This document shows, one piece after another, positions 9,127 through 19,905 of a DNA stretch of 64,000 nucleotides. Every line of letters starts with the position of its first letter. The first letter of the stretch is position 1. The notes beneath the pieces were generated by a model. It ran no database searches, was not told where the DNA came from, and was given only the letters and a program-made list of their open reading frames with translations. Origin of the DNA: Vibrio sp. SCSIO 43136 (GTDB lineage: Bacteria > Pseudomonadota > Gammaproteobacteria > Enterobacterales > Vibrionaceae); the NCBI RefSeq assembly GCF_023716565.1, contig NZ_CP071848.1, forward strand, positions 2,728,001-2,792,000. The letters run 5' to 3'. The translations under genes were made by a program, and so were the position numbers.

Positions 9127-11427
9127 ATGTTTCGTACTTCTCGCACTCTACTTGCCGTTTCTGTGAGTGCTGCATTAACCACACCCGCACTCCAAGCTGA
9201 AGAACAAAACCTAGACAGTGTGCAGCAAATGCCGCCTCAGGATCAATGTCTGGTCGCAGAAAGCGCTCAGAATGACATTAATAATCAGCCAATTCACATC
9301 AAAGCGGACCGCGTCATCGCAGAAGCTGACAAAAGAGCCGTCTATGAAGGTGATGTCACCATCACTCAAGGCGTTCGCGAGATCCGTGCCAACAGCATTA
9401 CTCACAAACCTGTCGAGCAAACCATGATTGCCGAAGGTGATGTGCGCTTTAAAGATGCTCAAGTCAAAGCCAAAGCCGACAAAATTACCGCTCAGCTTGA
9501 TAGCGATGAGACGCGTATGGAAAATACGCAGTATCAATTTTTGTGTGAATCAGGCCGTGGTGATGCGGCAATGGTGCTGAAAACCGGGCAAAAAGTGTAT
9601 GAAATGGAAGATGGTTCCCTAACCTCCTGTCCAGAAGGCGATAACACGTGGATGCTCAAAGCTGGTTCTATCGAGGTCGATCAGGAAGAGCAATACGCCT
9701 ACTTTTACCATACTCGTTTTGAAGTATTGGATGTTCCTGTGATGTACATTCCGTACATGAGCATGCCTGTTGGTGGTCAGCGTAAAACCGGGATGTTATT
9801 TCCAACCATCTCTCTTGATACCAAAGATGGTCTTAAAGTGAAGGTGCCGGTTTATTGGAATCTTGCTCCAAACTACGATTTAACCACGACGATTAACTAT
9901 ATGGAGCGCCGCGGCACCCAATTCACCAGTGATTTTCGCTACCTAACCAATTACGGAAGCGGCGACCTGCGTGGCGAATATATCGGCAGTGACAGCCAAT
10001 ATTCTAAAGATGCCCACCGCTGGGCATTTGGCTATACCCACAGTGGCATCATTGCCGAGAATTGGAAAGTCGATATCGACTATTCACGCATCAGTGACAA
10101 GAACTACTTCAAAGACTTGGAATCGAGTGTAGGTAATCGTGAAGATGGTCAATTGCTGCAAAAAGGGAGTGCCAGTTACCGTCAGGAAAACTGGGATGTT
10201 GAATTAACAGTAAAAGACTTCCAAATATTGGATAGTGCAGATACGTCGACTCAACCTTACCAATTGTTACCACAGCTAAAATTTAACTACTACGCACCTA
10301 GCTTATACGACGGTGTGAACTTTGATGTACTGGGCCATATCAGCCGATTTGAGATCCAAGATACTTCTCGCCCTACGGCAACTCGATTGCACTTAGAGCC
10401 AGGGATTATCATGCCTTTTAGCAAACCTTGGGGCTCTTTAACCGGTGAAGCACGAATGCTGGCCACTTATTACCAACAAGAGTTTGATTCAAGTGAAACA
10501 GAGAACGCCAACTATGAAGAAGAAGTTGCACGAGCGCTACCTGAATTAAGATTGTTGGGTGAGCTGAATCTAGAACGTCAAACTGGAGAATACTTGCAAA
10601 CGCTCGAGCCAAAAGTTCAATACCTGTACATTCCCGACGTAGATCAAACCAACATTGCACTCTATGACACAACGAATCTTCAAACAGACTATTATGGCTT
10701 GTTCAGAAGTCGTAGGCACAGTGGTGTTGACCGAATTAATCAAGCTAACCAAATCAGTTACGGTGCTACGACCCGATTTTATGACAGCAATTACAAAGAG
10801 CGCATGAATGTCTCTTTTGGTCAAATCTACTACCTCAACCGAGAGTCAGCCTCTACAGACCAATCGTCATATTCTGCTTGGGCAATAGAAGCGGATTTCA
10901 ACTTCAGTGACTACTTGTTCTATCACGGTGGTATTCAGTATGACGTGGCATCTAGTGCGCTCCAGCTAGGAAACAGCACCTTAGAGTACAGATTTGATCA
11001 AGGCTATGTTCAAGGCAATTATCGCTATGTATCAAAAGAATACATAAATAGTAATGTTAGTTTTATTAATGAGAGCAACACCTATACACGTAACGGTATC
11101 TCGCAGGCTGGTTTATTGACAGGCTTTGATATCAATCGAAACTGGAAAGCCGAAGTCCAATATTTCCATGACATAACGGAAAATGTTCGCCTCGAAAGCC
11201 TTGCCAAGCTGGGGTATACCAGTGACTGTTGGTTTATCAGCTTTGCCTACAGTAACCAGATCCGTGATTGGGAAGGTGGCATCGTAGGTGCTACTGGCAC
11301 CGAACCTAGTTACGAAAGTAACTTCAAATTTGATATCGGCATCCGTGGTTTTGGCACCGAGCTCAGCTCGACACAATCCACCGATAACGCCCTAGGCTAC
11401 GGACGCCCGTTCTACTTAAACAACTAA
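9127..11427 (+). CDS. lptD: LPS-assembly outer-membrane protein LptD
   Basis: The beta-barrel that, with LptE, inserts lipopolysaccharide into the outer leaflet. With the ATG at 9127 the product has 766 residues and begins with a normal signal peptide ending near PALQA. The frame stays open to ATGs at 9058 and 9094, which would give an atypical long leader. An OstA/LptA-like periplasmic domain (about 45-200) precedes the C-terminal barrel (about 210-766). Cysteines are at about 41, 140, 168 and 701; E. coli has a CysCys pair where only Cys701 occurs here. It is first of the lptD-surA-pdxA-rsmA-apaG-apaH cluster. The start is less certain than the identity, because AGGA lies 12 bases upstream. 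Confidence 0.93.
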   Translation: MFRTSRTLLAVSVSAALTTPALQAEEQNLDSVQQMPPQDQCLVAESAQNDINNQPIHIKADRVIAEADKRAVYEGDVTITQGVREIRANSITHKPVEQTMIAEGDVRFKDAQVKAKADKITAQLDSDETRMENTQYQFLCESGRGDAAMVLKTGQKVYEMEDGSLTSCPEGDNTWMLKAGSIEVDQEEQYAYFYHTRFEVLDVPVMYIPYMSMPVGGQRKTGMLFPTISLDTKDGLKVKVPVYWNLAPNYDLTTTINYMERRGTQFTSDFRYLTNYGSGDLRGEYIGSDSQYSKDAHRWAFGYTHSGIIAENWKVDIDYSRISDKNYFKDLESSVGNREDGQLLQKGSASYRQENWDVELTVKDFQILDSADTSTQPYQLLPQLKFNYYAPSLYDGVNFDVLGHISRFEIQDTSRPTATRLHLEPGIIMPFSKPWGSLTGEARMLATYYQQEFDSSETENANYEEEVARALPELRLLGELNLERQTGEYLQTLEPKVQYLYIPDVDQTNIALYDTTNLQTDYYGLFRSRRHSGVDRINQANQISYGATTRFYDSNYKERMNVSFGQIYYLNRESASTDQSSYSAWAIEADFNFSDYLFYHGGIQYDVASSALQLGNSTLEYRFDQGYVQGNYRYVSKEYINSNVSFINESNTYTRNGISQAGLLTGFDINRNWKAEVQYFHDITENVRLESLAKLGYTSDCWFISFAYSNQIRDWEGGIVGATGTEPSYESNFKFDIGIRGFGTELSSTQSTDNALGYGRPFYLNN

Positions 11428-11467
11428 GTAAGAACCAACAAACATTGCAGAATTGGAAACAAATTAA

Positions 11468-12757
11468 ATGAAGATGTGGAAACAAACCCTTGCAGCCGTC
11501 GCACTCTCTGCGAGCTCTATGGCTTATGCTCAACCCGTGCAGCTCGACAAAGTGATCGCTGTGGTGAATGATGGCGTGATCTTGCAAAGTGAACTAGACG
11601 GTGCCTTGAAAACCATCCAAGCCAACGCAAAAGTGAGCAATCAAGCCCTTCCAGAGCAAGAGGTGTTACACGAACAGGTGCTCGATAAGCTCATCCTTGA
11701 TACCATTCAAGCGCAACAAGCCGAGCAGATGGGGGTTCGTATTGATGACAACCGTCTCGATATTGCCCTGCAAGAGATCGCCAACTCAAAGCAAATGACT
11801 GAGCAGCAACTACGTGAATCGGTAGAAGCGGAAGGCCTAAGCTTTGCTGAGTTTCGTGAGCAAGTGCGCAATGAGATTGCCGCATCAGAAGCGCGAAATG
11901 CTCAAGTGCGTCGTCGCATCAATATCTTACCTGCTGAAGTAGATAACCTGGCTGATATCTTAGCCAAAGAAACTAATGCAACGGTTCAATATGATATCAG
12001 CCACATTCAGCTTCGTTTCAACGATGAGCAAACCAAGCAAGAAGTCGAAGCACAAGCGAAAGAGCTGGTTAAACGTCTAAGCGCCGGAGAAGATTTCTCG
12101 ACCTTAGCGTTTAGTTACTCAAAAGGACCAAAAGCGCTGCAAGGCGGTGATTGGGGCTGGCAACGTAAAGAAGAGATGCCAACTATCTTTGCCGATCAAA
12201 TAACGACCCAAGGCAAAGGCAGCATTATTGGCCCATTCCGCAGTGGTATCGGCTTCCATATCTTGAAAATTGACGATGTAAAAGGTTTAGAAACCGTATC
12301 GGTCACCGAAGTGAATGCTCGCCATATTCTGATCAAAACCTCGGTTATCTTAAGTGATGATGGAGCAAAGAAAGAGCTTAACGAGTTTATTCGCCAAATT
12401 AACGCAGGTGAGCGAAGCTTTGCTGAGTTGGCGCAACAATACAGTGCCGACCCAGGATCTGCAGCAAATAATGGTGAGCTTGGCTATCAAACACCAGACC
12501 TTTACGTTCCTGAGTTTAAACACCAAGTTGAGACACTGCCTATTGGCCAGATCAGCGAACCATTTGAAACCGTTCACGGCTGGCACATTGTCGAAGTGAT
12601 GGATCGTCGTCAAGTAGACCGTACCGATTCTGCCATGAAAAATAAAGCTTACCGCATCTTGTTTAACCGTAAGTTCAACGAAGAAGTTGGTGCTTGGATG
12701 CAAGAGATCAAAGCAGGTGCTTACATTGAGATCCTAGGAGAAAACGATGACAATTAA
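11468..12757 (+). CDS. surA: Periplasmic chaperone and peptidyl-prolyl isomerase SurA
   Basis: A 429-residue protein with signal peptide (cleavage near MAYA-QPVQ, residue 21). It has the SurA N-terminal chaperone domain (about 22-165) and two parvulin domains (about 172-275 and 285-385; HIQLRF and RHILIKT begin them), then a short C-terminal helix. It escorts unfolded outer-membrane proteins, including LptD, to the BAM complex. GGA lies about 10 bases before the ATG. The gene starts 40 bases after lptD and overlaps pdxA by 11 bases. Confidence 0.96.
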   Translation: MKMWKQTLAAVALSASSMAYAQPVQLDKVIAVVNDGVILQSELDGALKTIQANAKVSNQALPEQEVLHEQVLDKLILDTIQAQQAEQMGVRIDDNRLDIALQEIANSKQMTEQQLRESVEAEGLSFAEFREQVRNEIAASEARNAQVRRRINILPAEVDNLADILAKETNATVQYDISHIQLRFNDEQTKQEVEAQAKELVKRLSAGEDFSTLAFSYSKGPKALQGGDWGWQRKEEMPTIFADQITTQGKGSIIGPFRSGIGFHILKIDDVKGLETVSVTEVNARHILIKTSVILSDDGAKKELNEFIRQINAGERSFAELAQQYSADPGSAANNGELGYQTPDLYVPEFKHQVETLPIGQISEPFETVHGWHIVEVMDRRQVDRTDSAMKNKAYRILFNRKFNEEVGAWMQEIKAGAYIEILGENDDN

Positions 12758-13733
12758 GCGCATTGTAGTTACGGCTGGCGAACCTGCGGGTATCGGCCCA
12801 GATTTAGCTCTTGCGTTGTCTCAACAAGATTGGGCGCATCAAATCATCGTAAGTGCCGACAAAAATGTATTAGCCGAACGCGCCAAAGTACTCAACATCG
12901 AGGTTGAACTGATTGACTATCAATCAGATAGCGCCCCAACGGCTCAAGCCAAAGGCTCTTTGGTGGTCGACCATATTCCAGTAGATGCTCCAGTAACAGC
13001 AGGCGTTCTTGATGAAGCCAACGGTCACTACGTACTAAAAACACTAGAAAGAGCCGCTTTGGGCTGTATGGAAGGTGAATTTGATGCTATTGTCACCGGC
13101 CCTGTGCACAAAGGGGTGATAAATCGAGCGGGCGTTGCCTTTAGCGGCCATACGGAATTCTTTGCCGAGAAGTCCAATACCCCGCTGGTCGTGATGATGT
13201 TAGCCACCGAAGGTCTGCGTGTTGCACTGGTAACAACGCATATTCCATTGGCTTACGTATCTAAAGCGGTTACTGAAGAACGCTTAGAAAAGATCGTGCA
13301 CATCTTACATCAAGATTTGATCACCAAATTCGCCAAGCCAAATCCAAAGATCTTCGTTTGTGGTCTTAATCCACACGCAGGTGAAGATGGCTGCCTTGGT
13401 CGAGAAGAAATTGAAACCATCACACCAACCCTAGAAAAGCTGCAAGCTCAGGGAATTGATGTGGTGGGTCCGCTTCCTGCGGACACCATTTTTAACGAGA
13501 AATACTTACAGCAGGCGGACGCTGTACTGGGTATGTATCACGATCAGGTGTTACCTGTACTAAAATACAAAGGCTTTGGCCGCTCAGTAAATATCACCCT
13601 CGGGCTACCATTTATTCGCACTTCGGTAGACCACGGGACAGCGCTAGACTTGGCCGGGAAAGGCCTCGCGGATACAGGGAGCTTCCAAACCGCACTGACT
13701 TATGCGATCGATTTAGTAGAGAATAAGCAATGA
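12747..13733 (+). CDS. pdxA: 4-hydroxythreonine-4-phosphate dehydrogenase
   Basis: This enzyme oxidises 4-phosphohydroxy-L-threonine with NAD on the DXP-dependent route to pyridoxal phosphate. The product has 328 residues, the usual length. Metal-binding histidines are in SGHTEFFA (about 135), NPHAGEDG (about 209) and [10 protein letters not shown] (about 265). [10 protein letters not shown] marks the N-terminus. AGGAG is seven bases upstream of the ATG inside the end of surA, indicating translational coupling; the end overlaps rsmA by four bases (ATGA). Confidence 0.96.
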   Translation: MTIKRIVVTAGEPAGIGPDLALALSQQDWAHQIIVSADKNVLAERAKVLNIEVELIDYQSDSAPTAQAKGSLVVDHIPVDAPVTAGVLDEANGHYVLKTLERAALGCMEGEFDAIVTGPVHKGVINRAGVAFSGHTEFFAEKSNTPLVVMMLATEGLRVALVTTHIPLAYVSKAVTEERLEKIVHILHQDLITKFAKPNPKIFVCGLNPHAGEDGCLGREEIETITPTLEKLQAQGIDVVGPLPADTIFNEKYLQQADAVLGMYHDQVLPVLKYKGFGRSVNITLGLPFIRTSVDHGTALDLAGKGLADTGSFQTALTYAIDLVENKQ

Positions 13734-14536
13734 GAAATGATGTCCACTTAGGACACAAAGCGCGTAAACGTTTTGGTCAGAACTTTCTGAATGACCCATA
13801 CATCATCGATGGGATCGTATCTTCGATTAACCCTCAGCCAGGTCAAAACCTTGTTGAGATCGGTCCGGGCCTTGGTGCAATCACTGAGCCAGTAGGTGCG
13901 CTTACTGATAAGTTCACCGTTATCGAGCTTGACCGAGATCTTGCAGAGCGCCTGCGTAACCACCCAGACCTTGCGGATAAACTGACTATCCACGAAGGTG
14001 ATGCGATGCGTTTTGATTTCACTCAACTGGTGAAACCAAACAATAAGCTGCGTATCTTCGGTAACCTGCCGTACAACATCTCAACACCTCTAATGTTCCA
14101 CTTGTTTGAGTTCCATAAAGACGTTGCAGACATGCACTTTATGCTACAAAAAGAAGTGGTTAACCGCTTAGCAGCGGCACCGGGTAGTAAAGCGTATGGC
14201 CGCCTAACAGTGATGGCTCAGTACTACTGTAAAGTCGTGCCTGTGCTAGAAGTGCCACCGACCGCTTTCGTTCCGCCACCGAAGGTAGATTCTGCAGTAG
14301 TACGTCTGGTGCCATACGAAGAGCTACCACACCCAGCAACCAGCCTAAAATGGCTAGACCGTGTGTGTCGTGAGGGCTTTAATCAACGTCGCAAGACCGT
14401 GCGTAACTGCTACAAGAGCCTGCTAAACACTGAGATTCTTGAAGAGCTTGGCATCAACCCATCAATGCGTCCAGAGAACCTGACGCTTGAGCAGTTTGTT
14501 GCTATGGCCAACTGGTTAGACGCCAATCACGCCTAA
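13730..14536 (+). CDS. rsmA: 16S rRNA dimethyladenosine transferase (A1518/A1519)
   Basis: The KsgA enzyme dimethylates two adjacent adenines in the 3' hairpin of 16S rRNA late in 30S assembly. The product has 268 residues with KRFGQNFL at the start, the SAM-binding [10 protein letters not shown] motif (about 43-52) and the catalytic NLPYNIS motif (about 113-119). A C-terminal helical domain follows. Loss causes kasugamycin resistance in other bacteria. It is coupled to pdxA by an ATGA overlap and followed by a terminator. Confidence 0.97.
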   Translation: MRNDVHLGHKARKRFGQNFLNDPYIIDGIVSSINPQPGQNLVEIGPGLGAITEPVGALTDKFTVIELDRDLAERLRNHPDLADKLTIHEGDAMRFDFTQLVKPNNKLRIFGNLPYNISTPLMFHLFEFHKDVADMHFMLQKEVVNRLAAAPGSKAYGRLTVMAQYYCKVVPVLEVPPTAFVPPPKVDSAVVRLVPYEELPHPATSLKWLDRVCREGFNQRRKTVRNCYKSLLNTEILEELGINPSMRPENLTLEQFVAMANWLDANHA

Positions 14537-14551
14537 GCCAATCTTTTAAAT

Positions 14552-14585
14552 CAGACAGATCAGAAATGGTCTGTCTGTTTTTTTT
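14552..14585 (+). terminator. Terminator after rsmA
   Basis: CAGACAGA (14552-14559) pairs with TCTGTCTG (14570-14577), extended inward by an A-T-like and a wobble pair, followed by eight T residues. It would separate or weaken expression of apaGH relative to the upstream genes. Confidence 0.85.
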
Positions 14586-14630
14586 GAGCCAAACTAAACT
14601 TGGGTTTAAAGGTTTAAGGGAGTACCGTAT

Positions 14631-15011
14631 ATGGATGACATTCAACCTTGTATTAAATGTCAGGTACATACTAAGTATGTGGCTGAACAATCGGATCCAG
14701 ACAAGCAGCGTTATGTGTTTGCTTATATCATCACAATTAAAAACTTAAGTCGCCAACCCGTGCAGTTGCTCACCCGTCACTGGCTCATTACTGATGCCAA
14801 CAATAAGCAGCTCACCGTTGAAGGTGAGGGTGTGGTCGGTGAACAGCCGCATATTCCTGCTGGTGAAGAATATACCTACGCCAGTGGTACTGCGATCGAA
14901 ACCCCACTTGGCGTCATGCAGGGCTACTACACCATGCAGTGTGAAAATGGTGAAACCTTCAAGACCGAGGTCGAGCCGTTTCGTTTAGCGATGCCCAATA
15001 TCATCAACTAA
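14631..15011 (+). CDS. apaG: ApaG/F3-like domain protein
   Basis: A 126-residue single-domain ApaG protein of fibronectin-III-like fold. Typical segments are [12 protein letters not shown] (about 27-38), [10 protein letters not shown] (about 49-58) and [10 protein letters not shown] (about 93-102). Its precise function is unclear, although related domains occur in F-box proteins and next to diadenosine tetraphosphate hydrolases. AAGGGAG eight bases upstream acts as binding site and lies inside a copy of the GGTTTAAGGG intergenic motif. It is followed 14 bases later by apaH. Confidence 0.95.
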   Translation: MDDIQPCIKCQVHTKYVAEQSDPDKQRYVFAYIITIKNLSRQPVQLLTRHWLITDANNKQLTVEGEGVVGEQPHIPAGEEYTYASGTAIETPLGVMQGYYTMQCENGETFKTEVEPFRLAMPNIIN

Positions 15012-15025
15012 TTTAAGAGAACCCT

Positions 15026-15847
15026 GTGGCAACGTATATTGTCGGAGATATCCAAGGCTGCTTTGATGAACTCAAGCTGCTGTTAGAACAAGTCCAATTT
15101 TCTTCTCAAGAAGACACTCTATGGCTGGCGGGTGACTTAGTAGCCCGTGGCCCTAAATCGCTAGAAACCCTTCGCTTTGTTAAATCATTAGGCGACAGTG
15201 CTAAAGTCGTTCTTGGTAACCATGACCTGCATCTTTTAGCCACCTACCAAGGCATTAAGAAGCTGAAAGAGCGCGATAAAACTGCTCCTATCTTATCCGC
15301 TCCCGATTGTGATGAGCTGATGCATTGGTTACGACATCAACCCCTTCTGGCTGAGCATAAAGAGTTTGTAATGTGCCATGCGGGTATTTCCCCACAATGG
15401 AAGCTCAAAAAGGCTATTCGCCGAGCGAGAGAAGTCGAAGCTGTACTGCAAAGCAATGATTGGGTATGGCTGCTAGAAAATATGTACGACAACGCCCCTG
15501 ACCTGTGGAGCAAGGAGCTAGAAGGGATTGAGCGTTACCGCTATATCATCAATGCTTTCACTCGTATGCGCTTTGTACACCCAGATATGCGCCTCGACAT
15601 GCTGTGTAAACTAGGGCCTGAAGGTGCTAAAGAACAAAATCTTGTGCCTTGGTTTGAGCATGAAAACCGCAAACCATTGAAGAAAAAAGTCCTGTTTGGT
15701 CACTGGGCGGCACTGATGGGGCATCAAGATGATCAAGTCATTGGCCTTGATACTGGCTGCGTGTGGGGTGGCGATCTAACGATGATCCGTTGGGAAGACA
15801 AGCAGGTGTTTACACAGGCGTCTTTGGAAGGTATTGGAATTGAGTAG
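15026..15847 (+). CDS. apaH: Symmetrical diadenosine tetraphosphatase
   Basis: Hydrolyses Ap4A to two ADP and removes Np4 caps from RNA 5' ends. The product has 273 residues of the metallophosphoesterase family with GDLVARGP (about 36-43) and GNHDLHL (about 63-69) intact. The first motif is GDIQGC, with Gln where E. coli ApaH has the metal-binding His of GDVHG; I believe this variant occurs in other gammaproteobacterial ApaH proteins. The start is GTG, with AAGAGA upstream. It ends the lptD-to-apaH cluster. Confidence 0.95.
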   Translation: MATYIVGDIQGCFDELKLLLEQVQFSSQEDTLWLAGDLVARGPKSLETLRFVKSLGDSAKVVLGNHDLHLLATYQGIKKLKERDKTAPILSAPDCDELMHWLRHQPLLAEHKEFVMCHAGISPQWKLKKAIRRAREVEAVLQSNDWVWLLENMYDNAPDLWSKELEGIERYRYIINAFTRMRFVHPDMRLDMLCKLGPEGAKEQNLVPWFEHENRKPLKKKVLFGHWAALMGHQDDQVIGLDTGCVWGGDLTMIRWEDKQVFTQASLEGIGIE

Positions 15848-15863
15848 TTTTTTATCGAGCTCG

Positions 15864-15887
15864 CTTGTTCCCATGCTTGGGAACAAG
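15864..15887. repeat. Perfect 9-bp hairpin after apaH
   Basis: CTTGTTCCC (15864-15872) pairs with GGGAACAAG (15879-15887) around a 6-base loop. No T run follows on either strand, so a classic terminator is doubtful. It lies between apaH and the dispersed repeat copy B. Confidence 0.55.
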
Positions 15888-15904
15888 AAAAACGTTAGTT
15901 AGGC

Positions 15905-16020
15905 GCTGTCGTTGTTCGGGCTTTACTTACGCAAGACGCCGTAAACGCGTCCGTGTGGGCTTCATTGCGGCATCCATGCCGCAAAGAGTTGCTACAGCAA
16001 AGCCCAAACAACTCATTTGA
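15905..16020 (-). repeat. Dispersed intergenic hairpin repeat, copy B (inverted relative to copy A)
   Basis: Read on the minus strand it aligns over its whole length with 6519-6630. Outer arms GTTGTTCGGGCTTT (15911-15924) and AAAGCCCAAACAAC (15999-16012) pair at 13 of 14 positions. The inner hairpin reads TTGCGGC/GCCGCAA with a 6-base loop. Compared with copy A, two inner-stem pairs have changed on both sides (C-G to T-A and A-T to G-C). It sits between convergent apaH and folA. Confidence 0.8.
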
Positions 16021-16075
16021 GTTTCGTCCTCCACGTCCAGAGCCCTTTAACCCTTAGCGCAGCGTCCGTAAACCC

Positions 16076-16567
16076 TTAAACCGTCTTTGTTTTTTCCAAA
16101 ATTACAAACTCCATATCAAACGCATTCTTCTCATCTGCTTGATATGTCTCGCTATGAGTCTTCTGCCAGCCCTCTCCCCAATCAGGGAACTGAGTATCAC
16201 CTTCAATTTGAGCATCAATAAAAGTCAGATATAGACTATTGGCTTGCGGCAAGCACTCTGCATAAATAGAGCCACCACCGATCACCATGACCTCTTCCAC
16301 ATCGCCCGCCAGCTTAAACGCACTTTCCAAGCTAGTTGTGGTCTCAACACCTTTGATCGACAACTCTGGGTCGCGGCTGATCACAATGTTTTGACGCCCT
16401 GGCAATGGGCGGCCAATCGAGTCGTAAGTTTTACGTCCCATCACAACGGGTTTGCCCATAGTGCAGCGCTTAAACCAACCGAAGTCGGCTGGAAGGTGCC
16501 ATGGCATCTGATTATCTTTACCAATCACTCGATTATCTGCCATAGCGGCAATCATGCTAATCTTCAT
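16076..16567 (-). CDS. folA: Dihydrofolate reductase
   Basis: Reduces dihydrofolate to tetrahydrofolate with NADPH; the target of trimethoprim. The product has 163 residues starting MKISMIAAM. Asp28 in WHLPADFGWFK is the substrate-binding acid (E. coli Asp27). MGRKTYDSIGRPLPGR is the NADPH-binding segment and VMVIGGG the second glycine-rich one. The frame is open to an ATG at 16579, but the ATG at 16567 matches the family start and has GAGAA upstream. The stop codon lies inside a copy of the CCCTTAAAC intergenic motif. Convergent with apaH. Confidence 0.95.
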   Translation of the reverse strand: MKISMIAAMADNRVIGKDNQMPWHLPADFGWFKRCTMGKPVVMGRKTYDSIGRPLPGRQNIVISRDPELSIKGVETTTSLESAFKLAGDVEEVMVIGGGSIYAECLPQANSLYLTFIDAQIEGDTQFPDWGEGWQKTHSETYQADEKNAFDMEFVILEKTKTV

Positions 16568-16581
16568 TCTAGTTCTCATTG

Positions 16582-17049
16582 TTACACTATTGGTTTGCGG
16601 CGGTAGAATAACAAACCCGGTACAGCCAATCCAATCGCTAGACCTGCAATGATGAACATTGCCTTTAAGAAGTTAGAAACCAACACCTCAAGTAGCTCTG
16701 GTGTAAAGCCCACATGATTGATTTCTACCAATGCAATCATGGCTTTAAAAGCAAATACTCCCGGCACCATAGGAATGAGCGCTGCCACCGTAAACACTTT
16801 AGGATGCGCTAAGAAGCGATGAGACCAATGAACACCAATCATGCCAACGATAGTGGCAGCGACAAAAGTTGCCCATTCAATTGGCATCCCCATTTCCATC
16901 ATCAGAAAGCGACTGCCATGCCCAATCGCACCACCTAGTGCGCAATATTTGAGTGCTTTGCTAGGCACGTTAAACACCAAGGCAAAACCAACGGCAGGGA
17001 TAGCGGCAAATAGCATATCTTCTATTAACGCCAATACTAAAGCGATCAT
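16582..17049 (-). CDS. yjjB: ThrE-like exporter, small membrane subunit (YjjB type)
   Basis: A 155-residue membrane protein with about five hydrophobic helices and the threonine/serine exporter fold of DUF3815. It is the second half of a split ThrE transporter. In E. coli the YjjP/YjjB pair has been shown to export succinate; the substrate here is inferred only. The ATG at 17049 overlaps the yjjP stop as ATGA, so the two are translationally coupled. It ends 15 bases upstream of folA, on the same strand. Confidence 0.85.
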   Translation of the reverse strand: MIALVLALIEDMLFAAIPAVGFALVFNVPSKALKYCALGGAIGHGSRFLMMEMGMPIEWATFVAATIVGMIGVHWSHRFLAHPKVFTVAALIPMVPGVFAFKAMIALVEINHVGFTPELLEVLVSNFLKAMFIIAGLAIGLAVPGLLFYRRKPIV

Positions 17050-17813
17050 CCTACCCACCCCCATACACCTAGCAGGCTCATAGCCCCCATAATTCCTAAG
17101 CAAGTAGAAAGGGTTAAAAGGCTGGCCATGACAAAGCGAGCAATACCGATGTTAATGTATCCCTTGAGTGCATCGGCCACAGAGTTGATCAATGGGAAGC
17201 CTGGCACCAGCATTAATACCGACGAAGCCATAGCGACAAAAGGATCATTACCGATATTGAATATCATGGCTTGGGCTGAGATAAGCGTGGTCACAAACGC
17301 TGTCACGGAAAAGTTGAGCAGAGGGTTAAAGTGACGATGACCAAGTTCTTGGCGAACTATCATGCCTATTGCAGAGGCGACGAAAGTCATGGCAAATATT
17401 GACCAATCTCCGCCAGCAAGATGACTAAATGAAGCGCAAGATAGTCCAATCATTAGCACCACTAGCCAACGATTGTATCGCTCAGGATTGATTTGGTTGA
17501 GCTTCTTTTGTGCCAAATCTGGATCTAGCACCCCTTTCTCCATCATGATACAAATGCGTTGAACCTGAGTGATCACTCGCATATTGATGCCTTTATCAGT
17601 GCAGCGGCGAGCCGTCGTCACACAATGATCGTCCATTAGCGTTGTGATCACCAATGCATTCGCAGAGAGAGAAACTTCAACTTCATCCAAACCAGAAGCT
17701 AGACCAATTCGGCGCATGATATCGCCAACAAGCGTACTTTCAGCGCCATGCGCCAAAAGCATTTGCCCAGATTGAGCAATAAGGCGGGAGATCGCCCGTT
17801 GATTACTATCCAT
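17046..17813 (-). CDS. yjjP: ThrE-like exporter, large subunit (YjjP type)
   Basis: A 255-residue protein of the DUF1212/ThrE N-terminal family. A soluble N-terminal part (about residues 1-112, with HGAESTLVGDIMRRIG) precedes about five membrane helices. The PGFPLINSVADALKG segment (about 203-217) is the conserved transporter motif. It forms one transporter with the overlapping yjjB. Substrate cannot be read from sequence; dicarboxylate or hydroxyl amino-acid export is likely from family knowledge. Confidence 0.87.
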   Translation of the reverse strand: MDSNQRAISRLIAQSGQMLLAHGAESTLVGDIMRRIGLASGLDEVEVSLSANALVITTLMDDHCVTTARRCTDKGINMRVITQVQRICIMMEKGVLDPDLAQKKLNQINPERYNRWLVVLMIGLSCASFSHLAGGDWSIFAMTFVASAIGMIVRQELGHRHFNPLLNFSVTAFVTTLISAQAMIFNIGNDPFVAMASSVLMLVPGFPLINSVADALKGYINIGIARFVMASLLTLSTCLGIMGAMSLLGVWGWVG

Positions 17814-17853
17814 AGTGTGAGGGTATCCACAAATATTAGGTGGGTACTATAAC

Positions 17854-17883
17854 AAAAATGCCGCATTAGAATGCGGCATTTTT
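17854..17883 (-). terminator. Terminator of obgE
   Basis: AAAAATGCCGCAT (17854-17866) and ATGCGGCATTTTT (17871-17883) form a 13-bp stem with a TAGA loop. On the minus strand the GC-rich stem is followed by TTTTTGTT, which fits termination after obgE. Confidence 0.85.
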
Positions 17884-17906
17884 ATCAATTTTAGATTGGT
17901 TAATTG

Positions 17907-19124
<1,218 letters not shown>

Positions 19125-19262
19125 TCAATTCTAGCAGATCTGAATACGGATCGATCACCTAAGATCCATCGAACTGCACTCAGGAATAAAAGCTATCAGG
19201 CCTGACAATCATTCTACTGTCGAGAACAAAGCAAGCTTTATAACTTTTGTCCCTGCATAAAT

Positions 19263-19290
19263 AAAAAACCCTGCCGAATCGGCAGGGCTT
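19263..19290 (-). terminator. Terminator after rpmA
   Basis: On the minus strand CCCTGCC and GGCAGGG form a 7-bp stem (19269-19275 and 19281-19287 on the plus strand) with a 5-base loop, followed by TTTTTTAT. It separates the ribosomal protein pair from obgE. Confidence 0.88.
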
Positions 19291-19314
19291 TTGAATTCAG
19301 CGTGGAAGCTAAGA

Positions 19315-19572
19315 TTACTCAGCGTCGATGCTTACGAACTTACGGTTCTTAGGACCTTTAACTTCGAACTTCACTTTACCGTCAGATAGAGCGAATAGAG
19401 TGTGGTCTTTACCGATACCAACGTTGTTACCAGCGTGGAACTTAGTACCACGTTGACGAACGATGATGTTACCTGCTAGTACAGATTCACCGCCAAAGCG
19501 CTTTACACCAAGACGTTTACTTTCTGAATCGCGGCCGTTACGAGTAGAACCACCAGCTTTTTTGTGTGCCAT
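19315..19572 (-). CDS. rpmA: 50S ribosomal protein L27
   Basis: An 85-residue L27 with the usual [16 protein letters not shown] start, which reaches toward the peptidyl transferase centre. No N-terminal extension of the Firmicute kind is present. AGGAG precedes the start. It is co-transcribed with rplU, 21 bases upstream. Confidence 0.98.
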   Translation of the reverse strand: MAHKKAGGSTRNGRDSESKRLGVKRFGGESVLAGNIIVRQRGTKFHAGNNVGIGKDHTLFALSDGKVKFEVKGPKNRKFVSIDAE

Positions 19573-19593
19573 TGTTAAGCTCTCCTAATAAGA

Positions 19594-19905
19594 TTAAGCG
19601 TTGATACCAGTGATTTTCACTTCCGTGAACCACTGACGGTGACCTTGTTGCTTACGAGAGTGCTTACGACGACGGAACTTAACGATTTTAACTTTATCGC
19701 CACGACCGTGCTTAACCACTTCAGCAGTTACCTTGCCGCCCTCTACTAGAGGAGCACCAACAGCGATTTCTTCGCCGTTAGCTACAAGAAGAACTTTGTC
19801 GAATTCAACAGTTGCGCCTGTTTCAACGTCTAATTTTTCTAAACGAAGAGTTTGACCTTCGCTTACACGGTGTTGTTTACCACCAGATTGGAAAACAGCG
19901 TACAT
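19594..19905 (-). CDS. rplU: 50S ribosomal protein L21
   Basis: A 103-residue L21 ([18 protein letters not shown] start, basic [16 protein letters not shown] segment near the C-terminus) that binds 23S rRNA in the large subunit. GGAG lies seven bases before the ATG. It is divergent from ispB, as in E. coli. Its upstream leader contains a small hairpin, GCTCA/TGAGC (19934-19948), which could be a site of translational control, but I cannot identify a known leader RNA. Confidence 0.98.
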   Translation of the reverse strand: MYAVFQSGGKQHRVSEGQTLRLEKLDVETGATVEFDKVLLVANGEEIAVGAPLVEGGKVTAEVVKHGRGDKVKIVKFRRRKHSRKQQGHRQWFTEVKITGINA

